NCBI GenBank assembly: GCA_024233115.1
Contig: JACKQB010000004.1
Coordinates: forward strand, 186,001-250,000
Reading direction: 5' to 3'
Origin: Akkermansiaceae bacterium
GTDB lineage: Bacteria; Verrucomicrobiota; Verrucomicrobiia; Verrucomicrobiales; Akkermansiaceae
Length of the DNA: 64,000 bases
Part shown: positions 17,559 through 26,694 of the stretch, piece after piece
Layout of the letters: every line of letters begins with the position of its first letter
How positions within the stretch are numbered: position 1 is the stretch's first letter
The notes under the pieces: generated by a model
The model's database searches: none
Told to the model about the DNA's origin: nothing
Seen by the model: only the letters and a program-made list of their open reading frames with translations
Position numbers and translations under genes: made by a program

Positions 17559-18737
17559 ATGCCGTCGCTTTATTCTCACATCCCCGCCTGCATGATCCTA
17601 TGCGCCCTCTTTTCACCGGCCACGGGGAATGAAAGCGCCCCTGCGGACATTCCCTTTGGGGGTGTCGACTGCGATCACGATACGGGGCCTTCCTTGCTGA
17701 TCGAGCCACGCGCGCACTTGCGGGCCGTCCTGGGAGATACGGATCTCGAGGACGCTGGCCTCGCCCACGGCGGACACGATCCCGTCCATTCCGGATTCAG
17801 CGTGCCCAGTCTCTCACTGGGTGCCGACATTCTTTATGGCGAGCACATCGCCGGTTTTACTGAAGGTATTATTTCGTGGAACGATGTTGACGGCTGGGAT
17901 GCGGAGCTTGAAGAGTTTTATGCCAGGTTTTTAAACCTTCCCGGTGGCTTCGAGATGAAGGCAGGTCGGCTGTTGGCCACCGTCGGCACTCAAAACAACA
18001 TCCATAACCATGCCTGGAAATTTGTCGATGCCAACCTCGGCAATGTGCGTTTCCTCGGTGACGATGGCCTGGTCATCGAGGGTGTGGAAATCACGTGGAT
18101 GGCACCAAGCCATTGGAACGACCGATTGACGCTGTCGTTTGGTAATGCTGTTAGCCATGATCACGAGGAAGCGGAACACGCCGGCGGTGCACACGATCAC
18201 AGCGAGGAAGCTGGGCAAGCCCTTTGGGATAGGAACGTTCTCTCCGTGCATTACCAGGCAATCGTCTGGCCCAGTGATACCTGTCAGTTTATTTACGGCG
18301 CTAGTTATTTGCAGGGAGAAAATTTCATGGCGAAAACCGGCCGACTCTTCGGGGTCGATCTCACCTACACCTGGCTGCAGGACGAGGACCATGGCAAACA
18401 ATTCACCTGGAGAAACGAGGCCATGCTGCGTAGGATTGGCACCGACGAAGGAAAATTCGAGGAGCTCGCCGTCACTTCAGCGGCTCTCTACAAGTTGAAC
18501 CCCAAGTGGGAAATTGGTCTGCGCTATGATTATCTGGAGGGTGTCGATGATCCTGAACTTCCCGAACGCCACCGGGTCTCCCCCTCCCTTGCGTGTTATT
18601 TTTCCCTCGGAAAAATCGAGTCTGTCGCGCGACTGCAATACAACTTCGATCACTCTGATGAACGTGGCGGGGACCACAGCGTCTGGCTCCAGTTTGGATT
18701 CGAATGGGGAGCAGGTGGTGACGCGCATGTGCATTGA
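17559..18737 (+). CDS. His-rich outer-membrane barrel protein (copy 2)
   Basis: I take the ATG at 17559 because it gives a signal peptide (MPSLYSHIPACMILCALF); the frame is open to 17490, but that part runs through the terminator hairpin. The 392-residue product is colinear with the barrel encoded upstream: GHDPVHSGF, LPGGFEMKAGRLLATVG, HAWKFVDANLGNVRFLGDDG (151-170), a His-rich loop at 200-214 (SHDHEEAEHAGGAHDH region) and a final strand VWLQFGFEWG. It has additional His at the N-terminus (DCDHD) and in the last residues (AHVH). Tandem duplication with divergence is clear. Function in zinc passage or binding is inferred from the operon. Confidence 0.78.
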   Translation: MPSLYSHIPACMILCALFSPATGNESAPADIPFGGVDCDHDTGPSLLIEPRAHLRAVLGDTDLEDAGLAHGGHDPVHSGFSVPSLSLGADILYGEHIAGFTEGIISWNDVDGWDAELEEFYARFLNLPGGFEMKAGRLLATVGTQNNIHNHAWKFVDANLGNVRFLGDDGLVIEGVEITWMAPSHWNDRLTLSFGNAVSHDHEEAEHAGGAHDHSEEAGQALWDRNVLSVHYQAIVWPSDTCQFIYGASYLQGENFMAKTGRLFGVDLTYTWLQDEDHGKQFTWRNEAMLRRIGTDEGKFEELAVTSAALYKLNPKWEIGLRYDYLEGVDDPELPERHRVSPSLACYFSLGKIESVARLQYNFDHSDERGGDHSVWLQFGFEWGAGGDAHVH

Positions 18738-18762
18738 CACCCTTCTGAAGGTTGAATTTTGA

Positions 18763-19443
18763 ATGATGAATGTTGAAATCATTGGCCACGTTCGCACCTG
18801 TTATGGGGAAAAGTTTGGTGTCCCCCGACAGCCGGGACTCGTCGACGAAGCCTGGGGCGAGCTGGTTTTCGAGCCGGAGTTCCGGTCAGCTGATGCCGTC
18901 AAAGGACTTGAAGGGTTTTCCCATGTCTGGCTGGTGTTTGTTTTTCATCAGGCGATTCGAGATGACTGGAAACCAACTGTCAGGCCGCCGCGACTCGGGG
19001 GAAACAAGAAAGTGGGTGTCTTCGCCAGCAGGTCTCCTTTCCGGCCGAATCCAATCGGGCTGTCATGCGTGAGGCTGGTAGGCATCGATCCGGATCACCC
19101 GGATGGCCCGGTCCTCAATTTGCGTGGCGTGGACCTGGTCGATGGCACACCCATTCTCGATATCAAACCCTACATCCCCTTCTCCGATTCGTTGCCTGAT
19201 GCCCTGGCAGGCTTCGCTCAGGAGCCGCCGGCCCTGATGGCCGTCGAATGGCAGGATGGAGTCGGCGACTCCCTGGACACAGGAACAAAACACCTGATCG
19301 AAAAGACCCTGGCCAATGACCCCCGCCCCGCCTACCAGCATGACACGACTGACCGTGAATACGGTTGTCTGGTCGATGGCTGGAACATCCGGTGGCTGAT
19401 CCGGTCGGGCAAGGTGTCGATCGTTTCATGTTTATCGGATTAA
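18763..19443 (+). CDS. trmO: tRNA (N6-threonylcarbamoyladenosine37-N6)-methyltransferase TrmO
   Basis: The 226-residue protein matches the TsaA/YaeB/TrmO family. It has an N-terminal IGHVRTCYGEKFGVPRQP, then LEGFSHVWLVFVFH, GVFASRSPFRPNPIGLS and GTPILDIKPYIPFSD. TrmO methylates t6A at position 37 of some ANN-decoding tRNAs, using S-adenosylmethionine. It follows the second barrel gene by 25 bp but has no evident functional link with zinc. The gap is a simple AT-rich run (GGTTGAATTTTGAATG). Confidence 0.92.
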   Translation: MMNVEIIGHVRTCYGEKFGVPRQPGLVDEAWGELVFEPEFRSADAVKGLEGFSHVWLVFVFHQAIRDDWKPTVRPPRLGGNKKVGVFASRSPFRPNPIGLSCVRLVGIDPDHPDGPVLNLRGVDLVDGTPILDIKPYIPFSDSLPDALAGFAQEPPALMAVEWQDGVGDSLDTGTKHLIEKTLANDPRPAYQHDTTDREYGCLVDGWNIRWLIRSGKVSIVSCLSD

Positions 19444-19532
19444 TCCGGTCGGACCGAACCATTGCGTGACACAATGCTCACCTTTTTTGCATCGCACGTT
19501 GAAGGAATTGCGCATAGTGTCACAGTGAACTG

Positions 19533-20165
19533 ATGATGAAATACAGCACACTGGTTTTTGATTTTGATGGCACCATCGCCGACACCTTGGACGAGGGCTT
19601 GAAGATCTACAACCAGATGGCTGAAACGCATGGTCTGAAACCCATTGATGAGGACGAGGTTCATATTCTCCGTCACATGAAGCTCAATGACTTTCTTGAC
19701 CATCTCGGGGTCCCCAGACTCCTCGTCCCCAAGCTCCTGTACAAGGGCACCCAGATGCTCAAGTCCCGGATTAGCCGATTACCTCTGATCGAGGGCATCG
19801 CCGACGCCCTCCCCCGCTTGCGCCAGAAGACCGAGCACTTCGGTATCCTGACATCCAACTCCACTGAAAACGTCCACCTCTTTCTTCAACACCATGGCTT
19901 GGAGGATATCTTTACCTTTGTTTCCTCCACCTCCAAACTAACCGGTAAATCAAAACACCTCCGCTCGATCTGCAGGACCTTTTCCATCAAGCCCGGAGAT
20001 ATGATCTACATCGGGGATGAGCTGCGCGATGTCAAAGCGGCTAAAAAGGCACAGATCCCAGTCGCGGCTGTCGGCTGGGGGTTTAACTCAGCCGCCGCCT
20101 TGGCGGAATCCAGACCCGATTACCTGTTCCACCATCCCTCCGAGCTACACTCACTCGTCAGCTAA
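19533..20165 (+). CDS. HAD-superfamily phosphatase (phosphoglycolate phosphatase-like)
   Basis: The 210-residue protein has HAD motif I DFDGT (10-14, nucleophile D10), motif II ILTSNS, a conserved Lys in the TGKSKHL region and motif IV GDELRDVKAA, with a small helical cap after motif I. The layout matches the Gph-like subfamily I. The substrate cannot be assigned. Two Met codons in a row open the frame, so the start could be 19533 or 19536. Confidence 0.85.
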   Translation: MMKYSTLVFDFDGTIADTLDEGLKIYNQMAETHGLKPIDEDEVHILRHMKLNDFLDHLGVPRLLVPKLLYKGTQMLKSRISRLPLIEGIADALPRLRQKTEHFGILTSNSTENVHLFLQHHGLEDIFTFVSSTSKLTGKSKHLRSICRTFSIKPGDMIYIGDELRDVKAAKKAQIPVAAVGWGFNSAAALAESRPDYLFHHPSELHSLVS

Positions 20166-20179
20166 CAAGTCGGACTCCA

Positions 20180-20548
20180 CTACTTTCCAAGTAACATCTT
20201 TGTTCCGAAAACCAGCAGAACCACCCCAAACATACGTGTCAGGTGTTGATTGCTCAGCTTGTGCATCAGGTCGGTGCCAAACCACGCAGCCAGTGCTGCA
20301 GCCACGGCAGTAAATGCCACCACCCGCCAATCAATCAGCGACTCCCCTTTTCTCAGTGAGGTGTTCAGTGTCGAAACAAGCGCCACGATAATGATCACGG
20401 CCAGTGAGGTTGCCACCGCTTCTTTCTGCTTAAACCCGAGAACCGTCACAAAGGCAGGCACCATGACGATGCCGCCGCCAACCCCGCACAGAGCACCTAA
20501 CAATCCTGCTACTATCCCGGTGACTATGGCTATGGCGAGGGTTTTCAT
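20180..20548 (-). CDS. TauE/SafE-family membrane protein, half length
   Basis: The 122-residue protein has four hydrophobic segments and the family signature GALCGVGGGIVMVPAF near the N-terminus. Typical TauE/SafE transporters (sulfite, sulfoacetate or similar anions) are ~250 residues with two such repeats; only one is present, so the active form may be a homodimer. It lies 18 bp after holA on the same strand. The substrate is unknown. Confidence 0.85.
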   Translation of the reverse strand: MKTLAIAIVTGIVAGLLGALCGVGGGIVMVPAFVTVLGFKQKEAVATSLAVIIIVALVSTLNTSLRKGESLIDWRVVAFTAVAAALAAWFGTDLMHKLSNQHLTRMFGVVLLVFGTKMLLGK

Positions 20549-20566
20549 CGCTTGGACGGAAAGGAT

Positions 20567-21691
20567 TCAGGCAGCACAGATGGTGGCGATGAGCCGGTGC
20601 AACACCGTGCGATGGTCAAGGGCGGTGCTGACCAGGCATTTGTCGGCGTCAAGGCAGGCCTTCATCGCCTCACCCAGACGCTGCACGCCGAAGGCACCGG
20701 CGTTCTGACTCGCTAGAAATAACGGGTAGGCATTCACCCCACCGTCTTTTTTTTGTGGCAGCCATGCCCGTTCGTTTTCAGGCAACTTGTTCAGTGCACT
20801 GGAAAACTGGTTGTAATTTCCGTTAGGGATACTCCTCCCGTGGCTCGCTGCCGCCGACATATAGAGGTTACGCACCGTCGGGATGATCGACGCCCGCAGG
20901 ATTCCGATGGCCGACTCCTTGCGGGCGAGTTGTTGGTCGATCAGTTCAAAGGCACGGGCGGCGTTCTTCTTTTGCAAGGCGTTCCCTATTTCGAACACCA
21001 CGCCGGCATGGCTGAGTGGCACAATCTCACGGACATCATCCTCCGTGACTTCGCGTCGATCATCCAGATGGATATCGAGTTTTTCCAATTCATTGTCGAT
21101 CTGGCGGGTGTCGACGCCTACCAGCATGATAAACAGGTGCAAGGCATCACCGGTCAATGTCAGGCCAAGATTCCGGGCCTTGGTTTTCACCACCGGCATG
21201 ATCTTCTCCTGCCAGCCATCGCGGCTAATGTCCGGCTTATCAAAGGTTTTGACATCGGCCACCTTGTTAAGGAATTTATAGAGTCTCCGGCCCTTATGGA
21301 TGGCCGTGCTGCTGATCAGAAAATGCACATCACCCGGCAGTCCGTCTTCAAGGCAGGCGATCAACGCCTCGGTCCCCTCCTTCGCACGCTCCGCCTCGCT
21401 GGTGCGGTCGCTGCCGAGAAAGTTGGCATTTTTCAGCCACACCGTTTTACCCCCTCCGAAAAACGGCAAGGTCTGCAATGACTCTATCACTTTGCCACAG
21501 ACCGCATACGCATCCTCGGCATTACCCACCACCCCGTCGATCGTTTCCTGGGAAAAATCATCGCCGCCCTCCGGTTTCAGCTTAGTAAAAAGGCCAAGCG
21601 CCTGCTCGGACACAGTGCCCTCATCGGAACCAAAGATAACATGGATTTGACTCACGCGGTTATGATGCGAGAGGAAAGAGGTAAGAAGCAA
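20567..21691 (-). CDS. holA: DNA polymerase III delta subunit
   Basis: The protein (374 residues from ATG 21691) follows the HolA clamp-loader layout. It opens with HVIFGSDEGTVSEQAL, then FFGGGKTVWLKNANFL, a middle domain ending VDTRQIDNELEKL, and a helical collar domain at the C-terminus (VFEIGNALQKKNAARAFELI). Delta opens the sliding clamp for loading. A GTG at 21655 would give a start closer to the conserved VIFG segment, so the first 12 codons are uncertain. The Walker motif is absent, as usual for delta. Confidence 0.88.
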   Translation of the reverse strand: MLLTSFLSHHNRVSQIHVIFGSDEGTVSEQALGLFTKLKPEGGDDFSQETIDGVVGNAEDAYAVCGKVIESLQTLPFFGGGKTVWLKNANFLGSDRTSEAERAKEGTEALIACLEDGLPGDVHFLISSTAIHKGRRLYKFLNKVADVKTFDKPDISRDGWQEKIMPVVKTKARNLGLTLTGDALHLFIMLVGVDTRQIDNELEKLDIHLDDRREVTEDDVREIVPLSHAGVVFEIGNALQKKNAARAFELIDQQLARKESAIGILRASIIPTVRNLYMSAAASHGRSIPNGNYNQFSSALNKLPENERAWLPQKKDGGVNAYPLFLASQNAGAFGVQRLGEAMKACLDADKCLVSTALDHRTVLHRLIATICAA

Positions 21692-21787
21692 GGGTTAAAA
21701 ATCTGATTACCCCAGTATGTGGTGAAGTCGGAAAAACGGCAGGTCACAACGCTCCACCACCTGCCCACTGAACGGCCCACCAGCGAC

Positions 21788-22522
21788 TCACTTCGTACCA
21801 TCGAACCGGTAATGGCCGATCACTTGATACTCGAGCAACTTGTCCTCCCACTCGGGTCCTCCACCAATATTGTGGACAATCCATTTTTCATCCCTGTGCG
21901 AACCCGGTCCGGGAACCACCACTCCAATATGGGTGGCGCCGTGTGGCAATCGCCATGCGACGATGTCACCAAAGGAAAAATCCTCGGCTGTCGACCCCTC
22001 CTCCGGAAGTTCTATTTCCTTTCCGAAACGACTGAAGAAGCGTTGCAAATTGGGCACCCGGCGGTGGTCGATATTGGTGTCCGGCCCCTTCAAGCTCCAG
22101 AGTTGTGGGTAAATCCTGAAATTCCGCTCCATGTCCTCGTGGACGAGCTTCTGCAGGTCGATCCCGAGGGCTCGGTAACTGCGGACCACCACATCGGTGC
22201 ATACCCCCTTGCCTGCCGGCACATCGCCGTTGGGGTAGGGAATCTTATAATAGGAATCGTCGTAGGTGACTTCCTCACGGGTGCGCTCCAGTGCCGCCGC
22301 GGCAAGCTGGTTGCCAAAGCCGTCCCCCTGGCCGAGCCAAGCAACGGTTTCCTCGACCTTGAGCTCGGTAACCTTATTATCCTGAGCGAGTAGCTGGGAA
22401 ATAAACGGCTTGGCGACGATACCCACTCCCACCACCACAAAGAGGATCATCAACCATCCACCCCCCCATGACTTGCGTACGGGTTTTTTCGGGCGTGGTC
22501 CGATATATTCGATGGTGTCCAT
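21788..22522 (-). CDS. DUF1287 protein, membrane-anchored
   Basis: The 244-residue protein has a cytoplasmic basic start, one membrane segment (~25-42) and a periplasmic DUF1287 domain. Conserved features are GKGVCTDVVVRSYRALG, DTNIDHRRVPNLQRFF, FGDIVAWRLPHGATHIGVV and the HNIGGG segment. The Cys and the two His are placed as in NlpC/P60-like peptidases, so a cell-wall role is possible. No activity is established for the family. Confidence 0.86.
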   Translation of the reverse strand: MDTIEYIGPRPKKPVRKSWGGGWLMILFVVVGVGIVAKPFISQLLAQDNKVTELKVEETVAWLGQGDGFGNQLAAAALERTREEVTYDDSYYKIPYPNGDVPAGKGVCTDVVVRSYRALGIDLQKLVHEDMERNFRIYPQLWSLKGPDTNIDHRRVPNLQRFFSRFGKEIELPEEGSTAEDFSFGDIVAWRLPHGATHIGVVVPGPGSHRDEKWIVHNIGGGPEWEDKLLEYQVIGHYRFDGTK

Positions 22523-22694
22523 GGTTATTGGTCTCTGGAAAGTCTAGGTTTTATCGTGGTTGCGCACTTATTGTGAGCGAGTTATTCACAACATAAATAA
22601 ACCCAAAACGCCAGAATTTTTCATCGAAGTGTGATAAAATGTCACATTTAAGCAAAATATGCGCAATATAGCCTCCAAAATTGCAAATATCCCC

Positions 22695-22728
22695 ACAATT
22701 TGCCTGATTTTTAGCTTTGGCAAATTGT
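22695..22728. repeat. AT-rich inverted repeat
   Basis: ACAATTTGCC (22695-22704) and GGCAAATTGT (22719-22728) are perfect inverted 10-mers with a 14-bp spacer. They lie in the AT-rich 230-bp gap upstream of the gene at 22756, 27 bp before its start codon. The site could be an operator or a hairpin in the leader. Confidence 0.5.
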
Positions 22729-22755
22729 CATTACAGCCTCACAATTGGTGCACGC

Positions 22756-23373
22756 ATGCTGATCGAACACAAAAGCGCCCCTCTTCAGTGGGGGGCTCTC
22801 GACCTCGCCCTCTTCGGACTCGAAAACGACTGGTTTGGCCACAAGCTCGATGTGCCCGCCGCGTTTGGCCTGGCCATCGACCACGCCAGTTTCTGGTTTG
22901 TCGCCACACGCCGAAAGCCGGCCAGCCTCCACCCCCAGGCCCGACCCGGCATCTTCACCCCGGAACTCTGGAAATATGACGTCGCCGAGTTTTTCCTCAG
23001 TCATCCGACATCAGGCCGTTACCTCGAATTCAATCTCGCTCCCAACGGTGCCTGGTGGAGTGCCGAGTTCACCGCCCCACGGGTGCGCGCTGACAAGCAG
23101 GATGTCGAGGTTCCCGGAGTGCAAACATTCTCTGATCTCGCTCCCGACGGCACTTGGGTGGCCGCCGCATCCATCCCGCTGGATGTGCTCAAGGCACGCC
23201 TGGACTTCGGTCCGGAAACACGGATGAATGTCACCTTCATCGTCGATTCCCCCGACCAGAAATTCCTCACCGCTACACCAGCCGACGGGGGGGCACCCGA
23301 CTTCCATCGTCCCGATCTGTTTCAACAGGTCCGTATCCACGAAGGCGGTCTTACTTTCCACCAGCCTCAATGA
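22756..23373 (+). CDS. Unknown protein, CBM9-like
   Basis: I chose ATG 22756; the frame also allows a TTG 39 bp earlier, inside the upstream inverted repeat. The 205-residue protein lacks a signal peptide. It has the WKYDVAEFFLS and YLEFNLAPNGAWW segments seen in CBM9-like sugar-binding domains of unknown function. It ends 12 bp before the next gene and is probably co-transcribed with it. Role unknown. Confidence 0.7.
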   Translation: MLIEHKSAPLQWGALDLALFGLENDWFGHKLDVPAAFGLAIDHASFWFVATRRKPASLHPQARPGIFTPELWKYDVAEFFLSHPTSGRYLEFNLAPNGAWWSAEFTAPRVRADKQDVEVPGVQTFSDLAPDGTWVAAASIPLDVLKARLDFGPETRMNVTFIVDSPDQKFLTATPADGGAPDFHRPDLFQQVRIHEGGLTFHQPQ

Positions 23374-23385
23374 TTTTCTAACACT

Positions 23386-24282
23386 ATGCAACAATCACCA
23401 CGCAATATCGCCGTCGTCGGTCTGGGCCGGATGGGCGCCAACATGGCACGGCGCCTGCACGACTGCGGCCACCGTATCACCTCGGTCTATGACATCCGCC
23501 GGGAAACCGCCCAGGCGCTTGCCGGGGAGCTGGGATGCCATGCGGCATCATCTCTAGCAGAAACAACACGCGATGCCGATCTTGTGCTCACGGTTGTCAC
23601 CGATGACGATGCCATGCGTGGTATATTTTTCAATGAACCCGACAACTTGTTAGTGCACGCAAGCGGCCGGATATTCATCAATTGCGCAACCGTATCACCG
23701 GAGGTGCATATGGAGATTGAAAACGCAGCCAACACCCTGGGCGCCAGCTCACTGGAAGCCTGTATGGCCTCAAGCATCAGCCAGGCCCGCGACGGTAGCC
23801 TTTACCTGATGATCGGCGGTGATGAAGCGGTATTCAACGGCTGTAAAGATGTGCTGGACCAGCTTTCCAGCAAGCTGCGCTACATCGGTCCGGCCGGCCA
23901 GGCGGCCAAGGTCAAAGCTCTCGTCAACATGGTGATGAATATCAACACCGCCGCCCTCGCCGAAGGCCTGGGACTTGGCGATGCCCTCGGCCTGGACACC
24001 AGGATGCTCTGTGAGGTCTTCTCCCAGACAGGGGCAAACTCCCGCGTCCTCGAAACCGATGGCGACGACATGATCAACCGCGACCACCAGTGCTGGTTCT
24101 CCGCCGCCCACGCCGCCAAGGACAGCGGTATTGCCAACGCTCTCGGAGCCAGGGAAGGACTCGACCTGCCCCTGTCCCTCGCGACCCAGCACCAATACCA
24201 GCGCATGATCGAGCTCGGGCTCGGTGAGCTCGATAAATCGGGCATCGCCGAACTCACCTTCAAGGGGCGCACAAGTTCTTGA
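23386..24282 (+). CDS. NAD(P)-dependent beta-hydroxyacid dehydrogenase-family protein
   Basis: The 298-residue protein has an N-terminal Rossmann motif GLGRMGANMARRL and the family pattern of 3-hydroxyisobutyrate dehydrogenases. A substrate-site segment reads SLEACMASSISQARDGSLYLM, and a GPAGQAAKVKALVNMVMN segment includes the catalytic Lys. The DG..MI segment near the C-terminus is consistent with the family. The substrate is not predictable. It forms a short directional run with the genes on either side. Confidence 0.9.
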   Translation: MQQSPRNIAVVGLGRMGANMARRLHDCGHRITSVYDIRRETAQALAGELGCHAASSLAETTRDADLVLTVVTDDDAMRGIFFNEPDNLLVHASGRIFINCATVSPEVHMEIENAANTLGASSLEACMASSISQARDGSLYLMIGGDEAVFNGCKDVLDQLSSKLRYIGPAGQAAKVKALVNMVMNINTAALAEGLGLGDALGLDTRMLCEVFSQTGANSRVLETDGDDMINRDHQCWFSAAHAAKDSGIANALGAREGLDLPLSLATQHQYQRMIELGLGELDKSGIAELTFKGRTSS

Positions 24283-24312
24283 TCACCACAACCTCGACAT
24301 CACTCATTTCTT

Positions 24313-25026
24313 ATGCTGACGATTCGCAATGCACAAGGGGAACGACTCGATACCGCCTACCACGAAGGCAGCCGCGATGACGTGCTGGTTATTCTCGGCC
24401 ATGGTGTCACGGGCAACAAAGACCGGCCCCTGCTGTTCTGGTTGGCCCGTGCCCTGGCTGACCGCGGCTATCCGGGCCTGCGTGTCTCATGGTCCGGCAA
24501 CGGTGACTCGGAAGGCTCGTTTGCCGATTCCAATATCACCAAGGAAATAGGTGACCTCACCGCCGTAATCGACCAACTCGGCGACGGCAGGAAAATCGTC
24601 TACATCGGTCACAGCATGGGCGCAGCCGTCGGCGCGCTCACAGCGGCACGCGACGAGCGTATCACCCTACTCGTTTCCCTCGCAGGCATGGTTTATACCA
24701 GGGAATTCTGTGAGCGAGAGTTTGGTGACGTCACCCCCGACGCAGACTTCATGTGGGAAGACGACTTCCCCCTGTCCCAAAGCTACGTCGACGACCTGCA
24801 CCACATCAACAATACCCTCGATGCGGCCCGAAGCCTGCGCTTGCCCTGGCTGCTCGTCCACGGCAGCGACGACGATGTCGTCCTGCCACGCGATAGCCAG
24901 GATCTCCACGATGCCCTCCGTGGTCCGGCCAGACTGGTAGCGGTCCCGGGTGCCGACCACTCGTTCGAGGGGCACTACGACACGGTTATCACCGAGACCA
25001 TCGACTGGCTGGAAAAACATCTCTAA
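24313..25026 (+). CDS. Alpha/beta hydrolase
   Basis: The 237-residue protein has an oxyanion segment LGHGVTGNKD, a nucleophile elbow GHSMGAAVG with Ser, a late acid in VHGSDDDVV and a catalytic His in GADHSFEGHYD. The fold is that of short-chain esterases or acyl-peptidases (DUF1749/YheT-like). No signal peptide is seen, so it is cytoplasmic. Substrate unknown. It starts 30 bp after the dehydrogenase gene. Confidence 0.88.
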   Translation: MLTIRNAQGERLDTAYHEGSRDDVLVILGHGVTGNKDRPLLFWLARALADRGYPGLRVSWSGNGDSEGSFADSNITKEIGDLTAVIDQLGDGRKIVYIGHSMGAAVGALTAARDERITLLVSLAGMVYTREFCEREFGDVTPDADFMWEDDFPLSQSYVDDLHHINNTLDAARSLRLPWLLVHGSDDDVVLPRDSQDLHDALRGPARLVAVPGADHSFEGHYDTVITETIDWLEKHL

Positions 25027-25041
25027 GCCCATCCTTCGGTG

Positions 25042-25071
25042 TTGATTCCCCCGCCCACCAGCGTCTAGGAT
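25042..25071 (+). promoter_or_regulatory. Candidate promoter with very short leader
   Basis: TTGATT (25042-25047), an 18-bp spacer and TAGGAT (25066-25071) precede the start codon at 25081 by 9 bp. The predicted transcription start is about 3 nt before ATG, so the mRNA may be nearly leaderless. Confidence 0.45.
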
Positions 25072-25080
25072 CTGCAGGCA

Positions 25081-26667
25081 ATGAAATCCAACCCACAGGA
25101 CCGGCTCGAGTTGGCACTCCTGGCATCCAACGAAGGTGTCTGGGACTGGTATGTGGGAGAAGAGGATATTTACTACTCGGACCGGGTGCTCGGTTTTCTG
25201 GGGTACTCCGCAGACCAAGCACCTAACATCATCACTCACGCCAAGCAGTACTTCCACGAGGAAGAACTACCGGAGCTACGGGCCACCTTCAAAAAAACGC
25301 TGGCTCAAGGGGGTGAGGATACTCTGGCCCTCGACTGCCGCTACAATCATCCCGACGGCACCTGGCACTGGCTCCGGATCAGAGGGATTTGTGTCCGGGG
25401 TGAGGATGGTGAGGCACAGCGGATCGTGGGCTCCATCATCGATATCTCCCAGAGAAAATATGCTGAGATCAATCTTGAGGAAGAACGATACAAACTCCGC
25501 CAACTCATAGAAAACATACCAGTCAACGTCTACTACAAGGACAAGGAATCCAACTTCGTCCTGACCAACAGCTCGCTGGCCAAGAGGCTGGGTGCCAAAT
25601 CCGCGGAGGACATGATTGGAAAATCGGACCGGGACTACTTTGACAAGGCCCACGCCGACCTCGCACGGGCCAACGAACTGGAGGTCATGGAAACCCGCGT
25701 CCCCTTGATCAACGCCCTGCAGGAGGAAACCTACGAAGGAAAAGAAACCACCTGGGCTGAGGCAACCAAGCTGCCATGGCTCGATCGCAAAGGCCAGCTG
25801 TGCGGCACCTTTGGCATCAGCCATGACATCACCGACCTGGTCAAGGTGCAACGCCAGCTCACCGCCACCGCGGAAGAGCTGCATCAACGCAATGTCGCTT
25901 TCGAAGAAGAGCTCCAGCTCGCCCGGGAGATCCAGCAGGCCCTGCTTCCCCAGAGCCTTGACGGCCTGGTTCTGCGCAGTCATGACCGGGAAGTCACCTT
26001 CGGCTGCCGGTACTCGCCCGCCTCCGCGATGGCAGGCGACTTCTTCGAGGTCATGCCCATTTCCCAACACTGTATCGGCATCTTTCTCTGCGATGTCATG
26101 GGTCATGGTGTTAGAGCCTCGCTGGTCGTTTCCATGCTCCGCGGGCTGATGGAAAAGGAACGTGATTCCGCCACCAGTCCCGAGTGGTTTCTCTACGGTA
26201 TCAACGAGGGCCTGGTCTCCATCTTCGAACGCGCCGGGGTCACGCTCTTCGCCACCGCGATCTACTGCGTGGTCAACCTCAAGGAGGGAACGCTTCGTTT
26301 CTCCTGCGCCGGCCACCCGTCACCCATATCCGTCAGGCGCGGCAAGGGAAAACAAATCCAACCCGCGCACAAAAAACCCAATCCGGCCCTGGGACTGATT
26401 TCACAGGCACCCTACACCGCGGAAACCGTTTCCCTCAACAGCATCGACCGGCTTCTCATCTTCACCGACGGCCTCCATGAAGTCGAAGACTCCTCGGGTG
26501 AACAACTGGGGATTCCACATGTTGTCGCCACCATGGAAAAATGCATCAACGACGATCTCGAAACGTGCCTGGACAGCCTCATCGACCAGGCACGCCGACA
26601 TGCCGCCGAGGCCAAGTTCGACGATGACGTTTGCCTCTTTGCCATGGACGTCGGCTCTGGCTTGTAG
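25081..26667 (+). CDS. Two-PAS SpoIIE-type serine phosphatase (RsbU-like)
   Basis: The 528-residue cytoplasmic protein has two PAS domains (~8-130, opening LALLASNEGVWDWYVG, and ~137-260, opening IENIPVNVYYKDKESN). A coiled segment with QLAREIQQALLP follows, then a PP2C/SpoIIE phosphatase domain (~300-525) with metal-binding Asp motifs SAMAGDFFEV, FLCDVMGHGV and FTDGLHEVED. Such proteins sense small molecules or redox state and dephosphorylate an anti-anti-sigma factor in partner-switching pathways. No STAS or anti-sigma gene is adjacent, so the partner is encoded elsewhere. Confidence 0.9.
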   Translation: MKSNPQDRLELALLASNEGVWDWYVGEEDIYYSDRVLGFLGYSADQAPNIITHAKQYFHEEELPELRATFKKTLAQGGEDTLALDCRYNHPDGTWHWLRIRGICVRGEDGEAQRIVGSIIDISQRKYAEINLEEERYKLRQLIENIPVNVYYKDKESNFVLTNSSLAKRLGAKSAEDMIGKSDRDYFDKAHADLARANELEVMETRVPLINALQEETYEGKETTWAEATKLPWLDRKGQLCGTFGISHDITDLVKVQRQLTATAEELHQRNVAFEEELQLAREIQQALLPQSLDGLVLRSHDREVTFGCRYSPASAMAGDFFEVMPISQHCIGIFLCDVMGHGVRASLVVSMLRGLMEKERDSATSPEWFLYGINEGLVSIFERAGVTLFATAIYCVVNLKEGTLRFSCAGHPSPISVRRGKGKQIQPAHKKPNPALGLISQAPYTAETVSLNSIDRLLIFTDGLHEVEDSSGEQLGIPHVVATMEKCINDDLETCLDSLIDQARRHAAEAKFDDDVCLFAMDVGSGL

Positions 26668-26694
26668 TTCCAGTGCATGGCGCCAACAGCCGGC

